DNA of 64,000 bases from Paractinoplanes polyasparticus (lineage in GTDB: Bacteria; Actinomycetota; Actinomycetes; Mycobacteriales; Micromonosporaceae): the NCBI RefSeq assembly GCF_019710575.1, contig NZ_JAHWFK010000062.1:22596-86595 (forward strand). Reading direction: 5' to 3'. The translations under genes and the position numbers were made by a program. Within the stretch, counting starts at the first letter, position 1. Every line of letters begins with the position of its first letter. A model generated the notes under the pieces. The model did not search any database, was not told the origin of the DNA, and saw only the letters and a program-made list of their open reading frames with translations. This document shows positions 35,050-43,513 of the stretch, one piece after another.

Positions 35050-35811
35050 TCATGACAGCTCGCCTTCGCACTGGCCGCCATCCCGGCGGGGGTTCATTTC
35101 GACGGTCAGGCGTGCCAGTACGGCGCGGCGTTGCCCGGGTGGGGCGGCTGGGGCGTGGTCGATCAGCGCATCGAGGCGTACCGCACACAGGTCGTGGTGT
35201 TCTTCGATCCCGGGCAGGTAGTCGGTGACCAGCAGCCGGTACAGCGGTTTGCCGGGCTGGTAGGCGGCGGGCAGCCCAGCTCGGACGAGGGCCGCGTCGC
35301 TGTCACGTCGGCAGGCGGTCAGCATCGCCAGGTAGACGACCGTGCACCTGATCATCAGGTCGAATTGCAGGCTGTGGTCGTTGCGGGCGTGGGTGAGGGC
35401 GTCCCCGATCTCGCGGATGGCTTGCCCGCATCGGCCGACCGCGTGCAGGTCGGCAGCCAGGGCGATCCGGTCCTCGATGTCAGCGGGATCGGCCGGCTGC
35501 CCGCGCAGGCCGCGTAGTTCCTGCCAGATTCCGATGGCCTGTTGCCGATGACCCTCGCCGCGCAGCATTTCAGCGTAGGTGCGGGTGGCCGCCACGACCC
35601 GGTCGTATCCGGCATGGTGGAGCTGCCGGGCGGCTCGATAGGCGTAGCGCGCCCACGGTAGCCACAACTGGCCGTAGGTGCGGTCTTCACCGACGAACCC
35701 CAGGGCAGCATCGATCAACTCGACCGCGGGTGCCGCCGTAGCGGGATCGAGGCGGCTCAGCCGGGCCAGCCTCGCCTCGGCGTTGGAGTCGGGGTTGCGG
35801 TCAGATGCCAT
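35050..35811 (-). CDS. TPR-like helical protein, paralogue of the 33163 gene
   Basis: This encodes 253 residues from MASDRNPDSNAEARLARLSR. It is helical with TPR-like motifs (LWLPWARYAYRAARQLHHAG, IGIWQELRGLRGQPADPADI, ALAADLHAVGRCGQAIREIG, IRCTVVYLAMLTACRRDSDA). A longer upstream extension exists in frame, but it is Pro/Arg-rich shadow coding across the intergenic region, so the ATG at 35811 is used. It is similar in length and layout to the protein at 33163-33888. A role as partner of the adjacent methyltransferase is inference. Confidence 0.65.
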   Translation of the reverse strand: MASDRNPDSNAEARLARLSRLDPATAAPAVELIDAALGFVGEDRTYGQLWLPWARYAYRAARQLHHAGYDRVVAATRTYAEMLRGEGHRQQAIGIWQELRGLRGQPADPADIEDRIALAADLHAVGRCGQAIREIGDALTHARNDHSLQFDLMIRCTVVYLAMLTACRRDSDAALVRAGLPAAYQPGKPLYRLLVTDYLPGIEEHHDLCAVRLDALIDHAPAAPPGQRRAVLARLTVEMNPRRDGGQCEGELS

Positions 35812-35916
35812 CGAACTCACTGGTCTCCAGCAGGAATGGCGGGGTACGGGATCCGTTTGCGGCCCGGGTGGCGCAGCCGGTGCGGGCATGGGGGGGGTGG
35901 GTGGATCGTGTCGGGC

Positions 35917-35967
35917 CGGGCGGTGCACCACAGTGGGCGCGGGGCAGCGGTCTGGGTGCACCGCCCG
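35917..35967. terminator. 13-bp-stem hairpin between the GNAT and TPR-like genes
   Basis: CGGGCGGTGCACC (35917-35929) pairs perfectly with GGTGCACCGCCCG (35955-35967) across a 25-base loop. It lies 84 bases past the GNAT stop on the minus strand and about 100 bases before the TPR-like gene. There is no T tract, so it would be a factor-independent terminator only of the actinobacterial L-shaped kind. Confidence 0.5.
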
Positions 35968-36050
35968 GGTGCGGGGTCGCAACGGTCGGGACCCCGCAGC
36001 TGGGCCGTCCGGGCAGGCGGGTGAGAGTCGCTGGCCCGGGCGGCTTCCCG

Positions 36051-36686
36051 CTATTGGGTGGAGTCTGGTTTGGGGTGGCCGGCGGGTCGCCACATGCGGT
36101 AGAGCGGGGTGCCATCGGAGACGGCGAGGGTGGGTGGGTTCATGTCGGTGTAGCCGTGGCGGTGGTAGAGCCGCCGGTTTTGTTTGCTGGTGGCCTCGAG
36201 GTAGGCGGGGATGCCGTCGCGGTCGAGCTGCTGGTGGGTGGAGCGCATCAGCCGGCTGCCGAGGCCTTGGCCCCACCGGCTCGGGTGTACGGCGAGGAAC
36301 AGCAGGTGCCAGTGCGGGTCGCGCGGGTGATGGGCGTCCATCTGCGCGTCGAGGTGCTGGAACCGGGGCAGGTAGTCGCCGGCAAGCTCGGCCAGCCGCG
36401 CGCCGTAGTCGTCGGGTTCGCTGGGTTCGCGGGTGCGGTCGAACCACACGGCGGCGGCCGTGTTGTCCTCGGTGACGACGACCTGCCCGGCGCCGCCGAT
36501 GGCGTGGGCGATGTAGAGCCGGTACCACGCGCGGGACACGGCGTGGCGGCGCTGGTCGTCGGGGACAAGGAAGCGGATCACGTCGAGGTGCAGGAACGCG
36601 TCGGCGACGATGTCGGCGACCAGGTCGATGTCTGGCTCGGTGGCGGTGCGCAGGGCGGGGGCGGTGGTAGGGCTGGTGCTGCTCAT
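36051..36686 (-). CDS. GNAT-family N-acetyltransferase
   Basis: The 211-residue protein reads LRTATEPDIDLVADIVADAF, then a central substrate region, then HLLFLAVHPSRWGQGLGSRLM. That last segment holds the acetyl-CoA binding R/Q-x-x-G-x-G/A loop. YLEATSKQNRRLYHRHGYTD closes the fold. GNAT enzymes move acetyl from acetyl-CoA to an amine. The ATG at 36686 lies 14 bases after the permease stop, so the two are co-transcribed. It may modify an amine carried by the permease (inference). Confidence 0.88.
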   Translation of the reverse strand: MSSTSPTTAPALRTATEPDIDLVADIVADAFLHLDVIRFLVPDDQRRHAVSRAWYRLYIAHAIGGAGQVVVTEDNTAAAVWFDRTREPSEPDDYGARLAELAGDYLPRFQHLDAQMDAHHPRDPHWHLLFLAVHPSRWGQGLGSRLMRSTHQQLDRDGIPAYLEATSKQNRRLYHRHGYTDMNPPTLAVSDGTPLYRMWRPAGHPKPDSTQ

Positions 36687-36700
36687 CGCGGTGACTCCGT

Positions 36701-38188
36701 TCAGAGGATGGTGGACAGGCCGGAGGCGCTGGCGGTGGCGCTGCGGGTGCCTCGCCCAATGCCCTGGTAGACCGCCGGGCGGGTGTGTTTGAGGATCAGC
36801 CCGTACACGGTGCCGCCGGCGAAGATGGCCAGCAGGACGATCGGCACCCACCGGGCGGGGCCGGTGCCGGGGTCGACGTTGAACAGGGTGTGCAGGTTGG
36901 TGACGGCCAGGTAGGCCAGGTACAGCAGGATGACCGTGGACAGCAACGGGGCGAGCAGCCGCTGCCACAGGCCTTCGCCGCGCGCGTCGCGGGCGAAGAA
37001 CGCGATGACGGCGATGCTGGTCAGGGTGTACAGCATGAGGACGGCGAACCCGCCGGTGGTGGAGCCGAGGTAGAACAGCTGGACCAGCGGATCCCACCCG
37101 GCCACCGCGTACACCGCCAGCACGGCCGCGGCGAACCCGCTCAGCACCAGCGACGCGACCCGGGGGGCGCCTTTGAGGGTCGTGCGGCCGAACACCCGGG
37201 GCAGGACCCCCTCGCGGCCCAGCGCGAACCCGTACCGGGTGGCGGCGTTCTGGAACGCGATCATGGCGGCGACCAGCCCGGTCCCCAGAAATACCCGTCC
37301 GACGATGACCGCGATCTGCCCGAGCGTGCCGGCGGCCTGGTTGAAGAACAGGTCACCGCCCTGTTTGGTGGCCTGATCAATGATGGTCGGGCCGCCGGCC
37401 GAGATCTGCACCAGCGACGCGTACACATACACCGCGGCGATGATGGACACGGTGGCGTAGGTGGCGACCCGGATCGTGCGTCGCGGGTTCTTCGACTCCT
37501 CGATGTAGACCACCGATTGTTCGACCCCGGCGAACGCGGTCATGCCGAGCACGACCAGGACCCCGGCGCTGGGTCCCCACAGGTTGTCCAGCGACAACGC
37601 GCCGAGGTTGAAGGTGAATCCGGCGGTGAACATGATGGCCAGGCTGTAGACCAGCACCAGGATCGTTTCGGTGACGACCAGCACCACCAGGACTTTCTCC
37701 GACAGGCTGACCTCGTTCGCGCCGAGCACGGCCGCCAAGATCAAGGCGGCGAAGGAGAGGACCCACCAGGGGACGCTCAGGCCGATCCAGTCCGACACCA
37801 GGGGTTCCATCAGTGCGCCGAAGCCGCCGAAGCAGCACATCAGGAAGCAGGTGTAGGCGGCCAGGGCGAACCACGAGGTGCCGACCCCGAACGGCCGGCC
37901 GATACCTTGGGAGACGTAGGCGTAGAACGCTCCGGCGTTGGGGATGTGCCGGGCCATCGCCAGATAGCCGACCACGAAGAGCAGCAGGATCGCGGCGACG
38001 GCGATGACGGCGATCGGGAAGCCGAGCAGGCCGGTGACCGCGATCGCGGTGCTGACCACCAGCGTGACCACGGTTAGCGGCGCCACCGACGAGGCGATGG
38101 CGGCGCCGATCGCGAACGGGCCGAGCCGGTTCGCGGCGAGGGCATGCGAGACGCTGCCCGGCGCGGTGAGAGGGGGTGACGCGGACAC
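36701..38188 (-). CDS. APC-superfamily amino acid/amine permease
   Basis: This encodes 495 residues with about twelve membrane segments (for example VAPLTVVTLVVSTAIAVTGL and LVVLGMTAFAGVEQSVVYIE). It has the APC hallmark ARHIPNAGAFYAYVSQGIGR and the conserved FAGVEQ...EESKNPRRTI. ALGREGVLPRVFGRT is typical of the family. A GTG at 38188 is chosen because GGAGGAA lies seven bases upstream; a start at 38215 gives no site. It probably imports an amino acid or polyamine across the plasma membrane. It lies in a cluster with GPP34 and the GNAT gene. Confidence 0.9.
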   Translation of the reverse strand: MSASPPLTAPGSVSHALAANRLGPFAIGAAIASSVAPLTVVTLVVSTAIAVTGLLGFPIAVIAVAAILLLFVVGYLAMARHIPNAGAFYAYVSQGIGRPFGVGTSWFALAAYTCFLMCCFGGFGALMEPLVSDWIGLSVPWWVLSFAALILAAVLGANEVSLSEKVLVVLVVTETILVLVYSLAIMFTAGFTFNLGALSLDNLWGPSAGVLVVLGMTAFAGVEQSVVYIEESKNPRRTIRVATYATVSIIAAVYVYASLVQISAGGPTIIDQATKQGGDLFFNQAAGTLGQIAVIVGRVFLGTGLVAAMIAFQNAATRYGFALGREGVLPRVFGRTTLKGAPRVASLVLSGFAAAVLAVYAVAGWDPLVQLFYLGSTTGGFAVLMLYTLTSIAVIAFFARDARGEGLWQRLLAPLLSTVILLYLAYLAVTNLHTLFNVDPGTGPARWVPIVLLAIFAGGTVYGLILKHTRPAVYQGIGRGTRSATASASGLSTIL

Positions 38189-38261
38189 GTAGGTGTTCCT
38201 CCAGCCAGAAGACACGGGATGGGTGGGGCTTGCGCACGAAGGGATGAGCGAGGGGAGCCAG

Positions 38262-39101
38262 TCAGCGCATGGCGGCCTCGCCGACAGCGACGTCCACGGC
38301 GCGCAGCAGCTCCCGCGTCGGCGCGTCCAAGCGGCGTTTGAGCGCGTCCGACAGGTACGAGCGGTCGTCCGGATTCAGGGTGGCGAAAGCGTGGTGATGT
38401 AGGCCGGTGGCCAGGATCAACCCGGCCAGGCACAGCTGCGACCTTTCGAGCCGGTGCCGGTGCTGCAACGCGGTGGTGATCTTGTTAGCTGGGTTCGCTG
38501 CGGCCACCGAATCGGCCGGCAGGTAGGCCACCTCGGGACGGCGCAGCCAACGGGGGATTTGTCTGAGCCGGACCAGCCCAGCCCGCGACAGCCGCTCGAT
38601 GACGCCTTTCTCAGCGCGCTGCTCGTCGGACAGATACTTCAGCCACATCTGGAGGTCGTGGCCAGACCTGCTGTGCCGGGCCGCCTCCTGCCCCGGCCGC
38701 GGACCCCACGCGTCGACGGCCCGTTGTGCACCGGACGTACCAGGCGGTGGCAGACCCAGACCGTAACCGCTCTGCGCGGGCCAGTCGTGAAACGCCTGTT
38801 CCGACGCCGCCGGCATCGATGCCCTCCGTGCAGACGGTCGCACTGCCGCGACCGTGCCGGCCTCTTCGGCTTCCATCCGGGCCAATACCGGGCGCAGCGC
38901 CACGTCGTCAGTCTCGGCAACCGTCCGGAACAGCTCGCCCTGACGCAGCTCGAGAAGCTTGCCGTAGACGAGTTCGGCCAGCAGGCCGGCGGCCAGCCCG
39001 CGTCCCAGCGCTAGGTCGCTGACCTGCGGCCTACCGTTGACGCTGTCGTGCGCCGCAAGCCACAGGTCGTCGGTGAGCCTGGCCGGCTCCGCTGACAGCA
39101 T
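38262..39101 (-). CDS. GPP34 (GOLPH3/VPS74-like) family protein
   Basis: This encodes 279 residues from MLSAEPARLTDDLWLAAHDS. It has the family pattern: RLTDDLWLAAHD at the start, GRGLAAGLLAELVYGKLLEL, and the late LCLAGLILATGLHHHAFATL with LSDALKRRLD. GOLPH3/VPS74 proteins bind phosphoinositides in eukaryotes. Actinobacterial members are common but uncharacterised and may bind membranes. The central part carries an Arg/Ser-rich insertion (VAAVRPSARRASMPAASEQA). GGAAGGA precedes the ATG at 39101. It is followed 73 bases later by the permease. Confidence 0.8.
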   Translation of the reverse strand: MLSAEPARLTDDLWLAAHDSVNGRPQVSDLALGRGLAAGLLAELVYGKLLELRQGELFRTVAETDDVALRPVLARMEAEEAGTVAAVRPSARRASMPAASEQAFHDWPAQSGYGLGLPPPGTSGAQRAVDAWGPRPGQEAARHSRSGHDLQMWLKYLSDEQRAEKGVIERLSRAGLVRLRQIPRWLRRPEVAYLPADSVAAANPANKITTALQHRHRLERSQLCLAGLILATGLHHHAFATLNPDDRSYLSDALKRRLDAPTRELLRAVDVAVGEAAMR

Positions 39102-39178
39102 GACGATTCCTTCCATACCTTGAATTAGTCTGGAAACACGATTCGCTTCGGCAAGTCCGACGGCGCTGCGGCAGGTCG

Positions 39179-39388
39179 TCACAGCACACTGGCGCGCAGC
39201 GACGGTGTAGCTGCTGGATGCCGGGCAACTGCTGGCGGACCGGCGGAGATCGGGTGAGGGCAATGTGACGTCGTGATCGGGGCACCGCACCCGGGGCACC
39301 ACTGTTGCGTCCGTTTGACGAACCTGAAGCCGGCAAGGAAGCCCACGAGTGGTCCGACGCAGATTGCGATTCCTGCTAGCAGTGCCAT
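39179..39388 (-). CDS. small membrane protein with CPGCG zinc-ribbon-like motif
   Basis: This encodes 69 residues. MALLAGIAICVGPLVGFLAG is one membrane helix, then FRFVKRTQQWCPGCGAPITT and SHCPHP give a CxxC plus a third cysteine that could bind zinc. A Pro/Ala tail follows. AGGAGGA lies six bases before the ATG, the best ribosome site in the neighbourhood, so I accept it as a real gene. It lies 77 bp upstream of the GPP34 gene and probably heads the cluster. Confidence 0.65.
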   Translation of the reverse strand: MALLAGIAICVGPLVGFLAGFRFVKRTQQWCPGCGAPITTSHCPHPISAGPPAVARHPAATPSLRASVL

Positions 39389-39585
39389 CGTTGTCCTCCT
39401 ATGCGCCCTATCGCAGCGATGGCTTATTGAGGGTCAGCTGCTACCTGCTCGATCATCATCGCTAGCCGTCGTTGCCGGAAGTCTGCTTCGTCGTGGACAA
39501 TGGGAATGTCGGCGATGTAGGCGTTAAAGGCGTGAAACCGTTCCCGTACTGGCTTCTACAGGTTCTGCGGAAGGATGTCCGAGAA

Positions 39586-40617
39586 GTGCGAATCTTGGTA
39601 CTTGGCGGATCATGGTTCGTGGGACGCGTGGTCGTAGAAGATGCCGTAGGCCGGGGCCATGAAGTCACTGTGTTTAACCGGGGCCGGTCGCCAGCTGTCC
39701 TGCCCGAGCAAGTCCATCGCGTGACTGGTGACCGCGATCGGGCGGAGGACCTCAGGTCGCTCGCCCGGCAGGGTCCGTGGGACGCGGCCATTGACGTGTC
39801 TGGGAGTGTCCCGGCTGCGGTTTTGCGGGCGGCAGAACTGGTGGCGCCCGTGGTCGATCACTACAGCTTCATGTCAACAATTTCCGTATACCGCGATTGG
39901 CCGCATGCGCCGGTCGATGAGGACTCGCCCCTGTGGGATGGGGACCCCACCTGTGATCCGCTGACGCGGCAGTGGGATCCGGACGCCTACGGGCCATTGA
40001 AGGTGGGTTGCGAGATGGCCTGTCAGCGAGTATTCGGAAATGACGGATTGCTTATTCTTCGACCACACGTAATCCTTGGCCCGCACGAATATGTTGGCCG
40101 TTTACGATGGTGGCTGAAGCGCATGCATCGTGGCGGGCAGGTTCTGACACCTGCCCCTGACCGCGGAATTCAACCGGTCGACGTCCGCGACCTTTCGAAT
40201 TTCGTTCTGAATCAGGTGGAAAATGGAGGCGTCGGCATTTATAACGTTGCGCCGGACAGCGGGTCGGCGTCCTACGGCGACATGCTGCGAGCGTGCGCGG
40301 ACGTCGTTCGCTCTCCGCAGAGGCCGGCGACGCTCGTCTGGGTGGATGAGGACTGGTTGGTCAGTCGCGGCGTCACGCAATGGACCGAGCTGCCGTTGTG
40401 GCGTAACGCGGCGGCACCATGGAGCATGAAAACGGACCGTGCACAGGAGGCCGGATTGCGCTGCCGGCCCCTCACACAGACGGTCGACGACACCTGGGCC
40501 TGGCTGGAACGAGGCGGACGGGCCGTGTCCCACGAACGCTTCAGCGAGCACGGAATCGATCCGGCCCGGGAACAATCACTCATCACACAGTGGCTTGCTG
40601 AACACCGTCAGGTGTAA
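39586..40617 (+). CDS. NAD-dependent epimerase/reductase-like protein (extended SDR)
   Basis: The 343-residue protein (GTG start, AAGGA upstream) starts RILVLGGSWFVGRVVVEDAV, a Rossmann GGxxFxG nucleotide loop. It continues with GHEVTVFNRGRSPAVLPEQV, DRAEDLRSLARQGPWDAAID, and the SDR active-site region HYSFMSTISVYRDW (Ser...Tyr). ILRPHVILGPHEY and GIQPVDVRDLSNFVLNQVEN are typical of reductases related to isoflavone reductase and plant-type epimerases. The Tyr-x-x-x-Lys is partly replaced (SVYRDW), so catalysis is uncertain. Its end overlaps the convergent GNAT gene by 35 bases. Confidence 0.85.
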   Translation: MRILVLGGSWFVGRVVVEDAVGRGHEVTVFNRGRSPAVLPEQVHRVTGDRDRAEDLRSLARQGPWDAAIDVSGSVPAAVLRAAELVAPVVDHYSFMSTISVYRDWPHAPVDEDSPLWDGDPTCDPLTRQWDPDAYGPLKVGCEMACQRVFGNDGLLILRPHVILGPHEYVGRLRWWLKRMHRGGQVLTPAPDRGIQPVDVRDLSNFVLNQVENGGVGIYNVAPDSGSASYGDMLRACADVVRSPQRPATLVWVDEDWLVSRGVTQWTELPLWRNAAAPWSMKTDRAQEAGLRCRPLTQTVDDTWAWLERGGRAVSHERFSEHGIDPAREQSLITQWLAEHRQV

Positions 40618-41140
40618 GACGATGGGATGAGCCAGTCAGGTCCTTCTCGAAGGCTCGATTGATTTCCGGGTCGCGGCTGGCCACGTATCGCGCTATGGGC
40701 ACGTAGCCGTTGCTGGTGAACAGTCTCAGCGCTGCCACGTTGCGGACCCCGGTCTCCAGGATGGTCCTGCGCGCGCCCCATCCGACGGCGGCGTCCTCAA
40801 GCATGTCGAGTAGCTGGCGGCCGAGACCGCATCCTCGCGCCTCCGGGATCAGGTACGTCTTCTTGATCTCGAACGTGTCCCCGCGCTGTTCAAACCTGCG
40901 ACAGCCGCCACACCCCACCGGGCGGTCGTCCTGGTAGACCACGACGAAAAGGCCGTTCGGCTCGTCGTAGATATCAGGATCAAGATCGACCGACTCGGCG
41001 AACCCGTACCGACCGACCTGCTCCTGGAAGAAGGCGTCCAACAGTGCAGCGGCGTCGGGGTGGTCGGTCCGGCGCGGGACGAATACGATCTCTTCCGGGT
41101 CGCCAGCGCGGGACCACCGTACGGGTTGACCGGTCGTCAT
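40583..41140 (-). CDS. GNAT-family N-acetyltransferase
   Basis: The 185-residue product has the GNAT core. NGLFVVVYQDDRPVGCGGCR is followed by FEIKKTYLIPEARGCGLGRQ, the acetyl-CoA loop (ARGCGLG). LLDMLEDAAVGWGARRTILE and LRLFTSNGYVPIARY complete it. Its start overlaps the stop of the upstream regulator by four bases (ATGA), so the two are coupled. The substrate is unknown. Confidence 0.9.
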   Translation of the reverse strand: MTTGQPVRWSRAGDPEEIVFVPRRTDHPDAAALLDAFFQEQVGRYGFAESVDLDPDIYDEPNGLFVVVYQDDRPVGCGGCRRFEQRGDTFEIKKTYLIPEARGCGLGRQLLDMLEDAAVGWGARRTILETGVRNVAALRLFTSNGYVPIARYVASRDPEINRAFEKDLTGSSHRLTPDGVQQATV

Positions 41141-42546
41141 ACAGACAATAGTGCGGCATCAAACTCGGGAAGGAACGCTCGGACCTTGGCTGAACGCGAA
41201 TGGCGGCCAAGAGTTGGACGGAGAGTCCTGACGTAACTACGCCCACGAGGCGATTGCACGGTGGACAGCAGAGGCAAGCTTGCCCTGATGGTGTCGATCG
41301 CTTCGCCTGTACGGCCGCGCTGTAACAGCGCTTGCGCTAGAAAGGTGCCGTGAAGAAGACCTGACCGTGCGTACGCCGGTCCGTTGGCGTCTTGATCGGC
41401 TGTCATCTCGGTTACGGCCGCGGTCAGCACGTCGATTCCCTCGTCGAGAAGCCGCATACGGTGAGTGGTCGAACGGGCCGCGAGGGTGACCAGTGACTGG
41501 CCCGTTTCGGCCGCCAATTGCACGGGGCTGAGGTAGTACAAGAACGTGGGCCGCGGCTGGTCCGTGGCGGCCTCGCCAAGCAGGACCGCAGCAGCCTCAG
41601 CGCAGCGACGAAAACCCATGAGATCGCCGTCGGCGGCAGCGGCAGTCGCTTCGCGTCCGAGAAGTCTTGCTCGCATGATCGGGTCCGACGATCGGGACTC
41701 GGCGTGCGCTGCCTCAGCAAGGTGGACGGCCTGGCGGCCGTGCCCAGCGAAGGCGGAGACGTAGCTGAGCATCCCTATGACGTTCGCAGCGCGCTCATGG
41801 TCAGTCAACGCCCGGCAGATTCCAATGCTGAGCAATAGGTATCGCTCTGCGGCGCCATAGCGACTGGAATCGAAATGCAGCCAGCCGAGTAACTGGGCCA
41901 GATCGGCCACGATGGTGAGCAAACGTCGACCGGTGGTGACGTCGTAGTTGGCGTACTCGACCATTTCAGTGATGGTCCGCAGTTGAGACGTCACGTATCG
42001 AACGCTCAGCGCTCCTCCGCCGTGCCGGTCGTCCAGCCGCCGTAATTCGGCGACGTGTGCCGAAACTAGATCGACTTGCTCGGGGTGGACCGTTTCGTGT
42101 TCGCGCCGCTGTCTGGCTGTCACGGTCAGCCCGCGAAGCTGATCGAGCACCACCCCCACAAGATCGAGCCCGGAGGCGTCGCCGATTGGGCTCAACGGCG
42201 TGGCGGCGATGGTGGACAGGTGACCGAGTTCACGTAGGAGATCATCCACATGCGACATCGCATCGAAGCCGCCCGCAGCCGCAACTTCACCCGCGTCCGT
42301 TCCGGGCCAGAGCTGACTGATGTCGACCTTGAAGGCAAGGCGTTCGGACAGCACGGCTGCGGCAAGCCATCGGATGTGCAGACGCGGTTGTCCACCGCGG
42401 AGCCAGGAGTAGGCGGCTGTGGGATCAATACGTAGGCGTTCCCGTCCCTGCCTCGACAGCCTCGTATTGATCGCGGCCACCAAGTCGCGTGGGCTCCAGG
42501 TTGCCAGTCTCAGTAGATCGGCCAGTGAAGATGACGGGTTATCCAT
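41137..42546 (-). CDS. HTH/TPR-type transcriptional regulator
   Basis: The 469-residue protein has an N-terminal DNA-binding-like part (LADLLRLATWSPRDLVAAIN, RIDPTAAYSWLRGGQPRLHI), the degenerate HTH used by many actinomycete TPR regulators. A long helical sensor follows (LLGWLHFDSSRYGAAERYLL, AANVIGMLSYVSAFAGHGRQ, TAVTEMTADQDANGPAYARS, GTFLAQALLQRGRTGEAIDT). GGAGGGAACC precedes the ATG at 42546. The gene is coupled to the GNAT gene and probably controls itself and that gene. Confidence 0.75.
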   Translation of the reverse strand: MDNPSSSLADLLRLATWSPRDLVAAINTRLSRQGRERLRIDPTAAYSWLRGGQPRLHIRWLAAAVLSERLAFKVDISQLWPGTDAGEVAAAGGFDAMSHVDDLLRELGHLSTIAATPLSPIGDASGLDLVGVVLDQLRGLTVTARQRREHETVHPEQVDLVSAHVAELRRLDDRHGGGALSVRYVTSQLRTITEMVEYANYDVTTGRRLLTIVADLAQLLGWLHFDSSRYGAAERYLLLSIGICRALTDHERAANVIGMLSYVSAFAGHGRQAVHLAEAAHAESRSSDPIMRARLLGREATAAAADGDLMGFRRCAEAAAVLLGEAATDQPRPTFLYYLSPVQLAAETGQSLVTLAARSTTHRMRLLDEGIDVLTAAVTEMTADQDANGPAYARSGLLHGTFLAQALLQRGRTGEAIDTIRASLPLLSTVQSPRGRSYVRTLRPTLGRHSRSAKVRAFLPEFDAALLSV

Positions 42547-42828
42547 GGTTCCCTCCGTGCGGTGGCAGCCACGCAGACCGTAGCGAACCAATGTGGGCGG
42601 TGGGCAACCCCTTTCGGGGCGGATCGCTCGTTTCACGCAATTCACGGGGGGTTGCCGAGATTTCCCACAACTCGCGGTTGGCCTACTACCCCACGGACAG
42701 TGGTCATTGGTGCATTCGAACAGCAGAGGGCGTAAATGGCATCCAGCCGCCGCCCGAGTATTCGGCGACCGGCCCGGTTGGGCGGTGCCGGCGACCCCGT
42801 ACTGACCAGCACCTCGGAGGAGCGAACC

Positions 42829-43044
42829 ATGACCACCACCCGCACGACCGTGAATCCCGCTCTCATTGGCAGGCGTGCCGCCGAGATCCTCGAGCAGATG
42901 CAGGCCCATCCTCAGTGGGACCGCCCGGCCCGGCAAGGCGGCGATGAGCTTGTCGACGCGGGCCGAGCCCATCCTGGTGGTGATCACGTCGTCGCTGCGC
43001 CGATGCAGGACTGTTCACGCATCGCCGAGCCGCCTGCTCAGTGA
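42829..43044 (+). CDS. short remnant gene before repeat copy B
   Basis: This encodes 71 residues. MTTTRTTVNPALIGRRAAEI then LEQMQAHPQWDRPARQ looks natural and has a strong GGAGGAG site. The rest (GGDELVDAGRAHPGG...) reads poorly, while another frame gives SLSTRAEPILVVITSSL. A frameshift or deletion after about residue 37 is likely, so this is the head of a truncated gene lying directly before the repeat. Confidence 0.5.
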   Translation: MTTTRTTVNPALIGRRAAEILEQMQAHPQWDRPARQGGDELVDAGRAHPGGDHVVAAPMQDCSRIAEPPAQ

Positions 43045-43074
43045 TCCACCACGGCGCGGCCAGCGGGGCCGGAC

Positions 43075-43362
43075 CGTGGCCGTGCAGGGCGGTGTCTTCC
43101 CAGTACCGGGCGGGTCGTTCCGGGGCGGTGATGCGGCGCGGGTCGACCTTTGCGGGCATAGTCGATGGCGGCGCCGTAGTCACCGGGCTTGCGGGCGATG
43201 CTGATCCGGAAGACCGCGTTTTCGGTGTTGTTGAGCTGAACAGCGTCGGCGCGCGGAGCCAGGCGGAGGTCCCATCCTCAGAGTGGCAGTGGTGCGCCCC
43301 GAGCGACTCGACGCTGCAGAACACGGCCCGCCGCGACAACTGCGACAGCCACGAGAGCGTGT
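43075..43362. repeat. dispersed repeat, copy B (relic of an unknown gene)
   Basis: This is the second copy of the segment at 17005-17281, roughly 85-90% identical by eye, with the longer form of one indel (CCGAGCGAC near 43298). The minus strand encodes SQLSRRAVFCSVESLGAHHC, HSEDGT, NNTENAVFRISIARKPGDYG and PRRITAPERPARYWED in shifting frames. It ends about 50 bases before the tRNA-Lys gene. Confidence 0.7.
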
Positions 43363-43413
43363 TGGGAAAGCCGGGCGCCCTCCCGGAGAAGGCTCAGGTA
43401 GCCTTGTGGCGGC

Positions 43414-43485
43414 GGGCCGCTAGCTCAATGGCAGAGCTGTGGACTTTTAATCCATAGGTTCGGGGTTCGAGTCCCCGGCGGCCCA
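43414..43485 (+). tRNA. tRNA-Lys(UUU)
   Basis: The acceptor stem GGGCCGC (43414-43420) pairs with GCGGCCC (43478-43484), with discriminator A at 43485. The anticodon stem GTGGA/TCCAT encloses loop CTTTTAA with anticodon TTT. The T arm is CGGGG-TTCGAGT-CCCCG. CCA is not encoded. A TetR gene follows 29 bases later, and the accessory region lies upstream. Confidence 0.95.
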
Positions 43486-43513
43486 CTTGCACGCTCGAAG
43501 TGAGGGGGCAACT

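Noticed and set aside
35812..36759. A long minus-strand extension of the 35050 gene giving a 569-residue protein
   Set aside because: The extension is a Pro/Arg-rich shadow of the GNAT gene and crosses a 13-bp hairpin. The ATG at 35811 fits the paralogue length.
36785..38077. A 430-residue plus-strand frame opposite the permease
   Set aside because: Its Gln/Asp/Gly/His-rich composition is the mirror of a membrane protein gene; the permease is clear.
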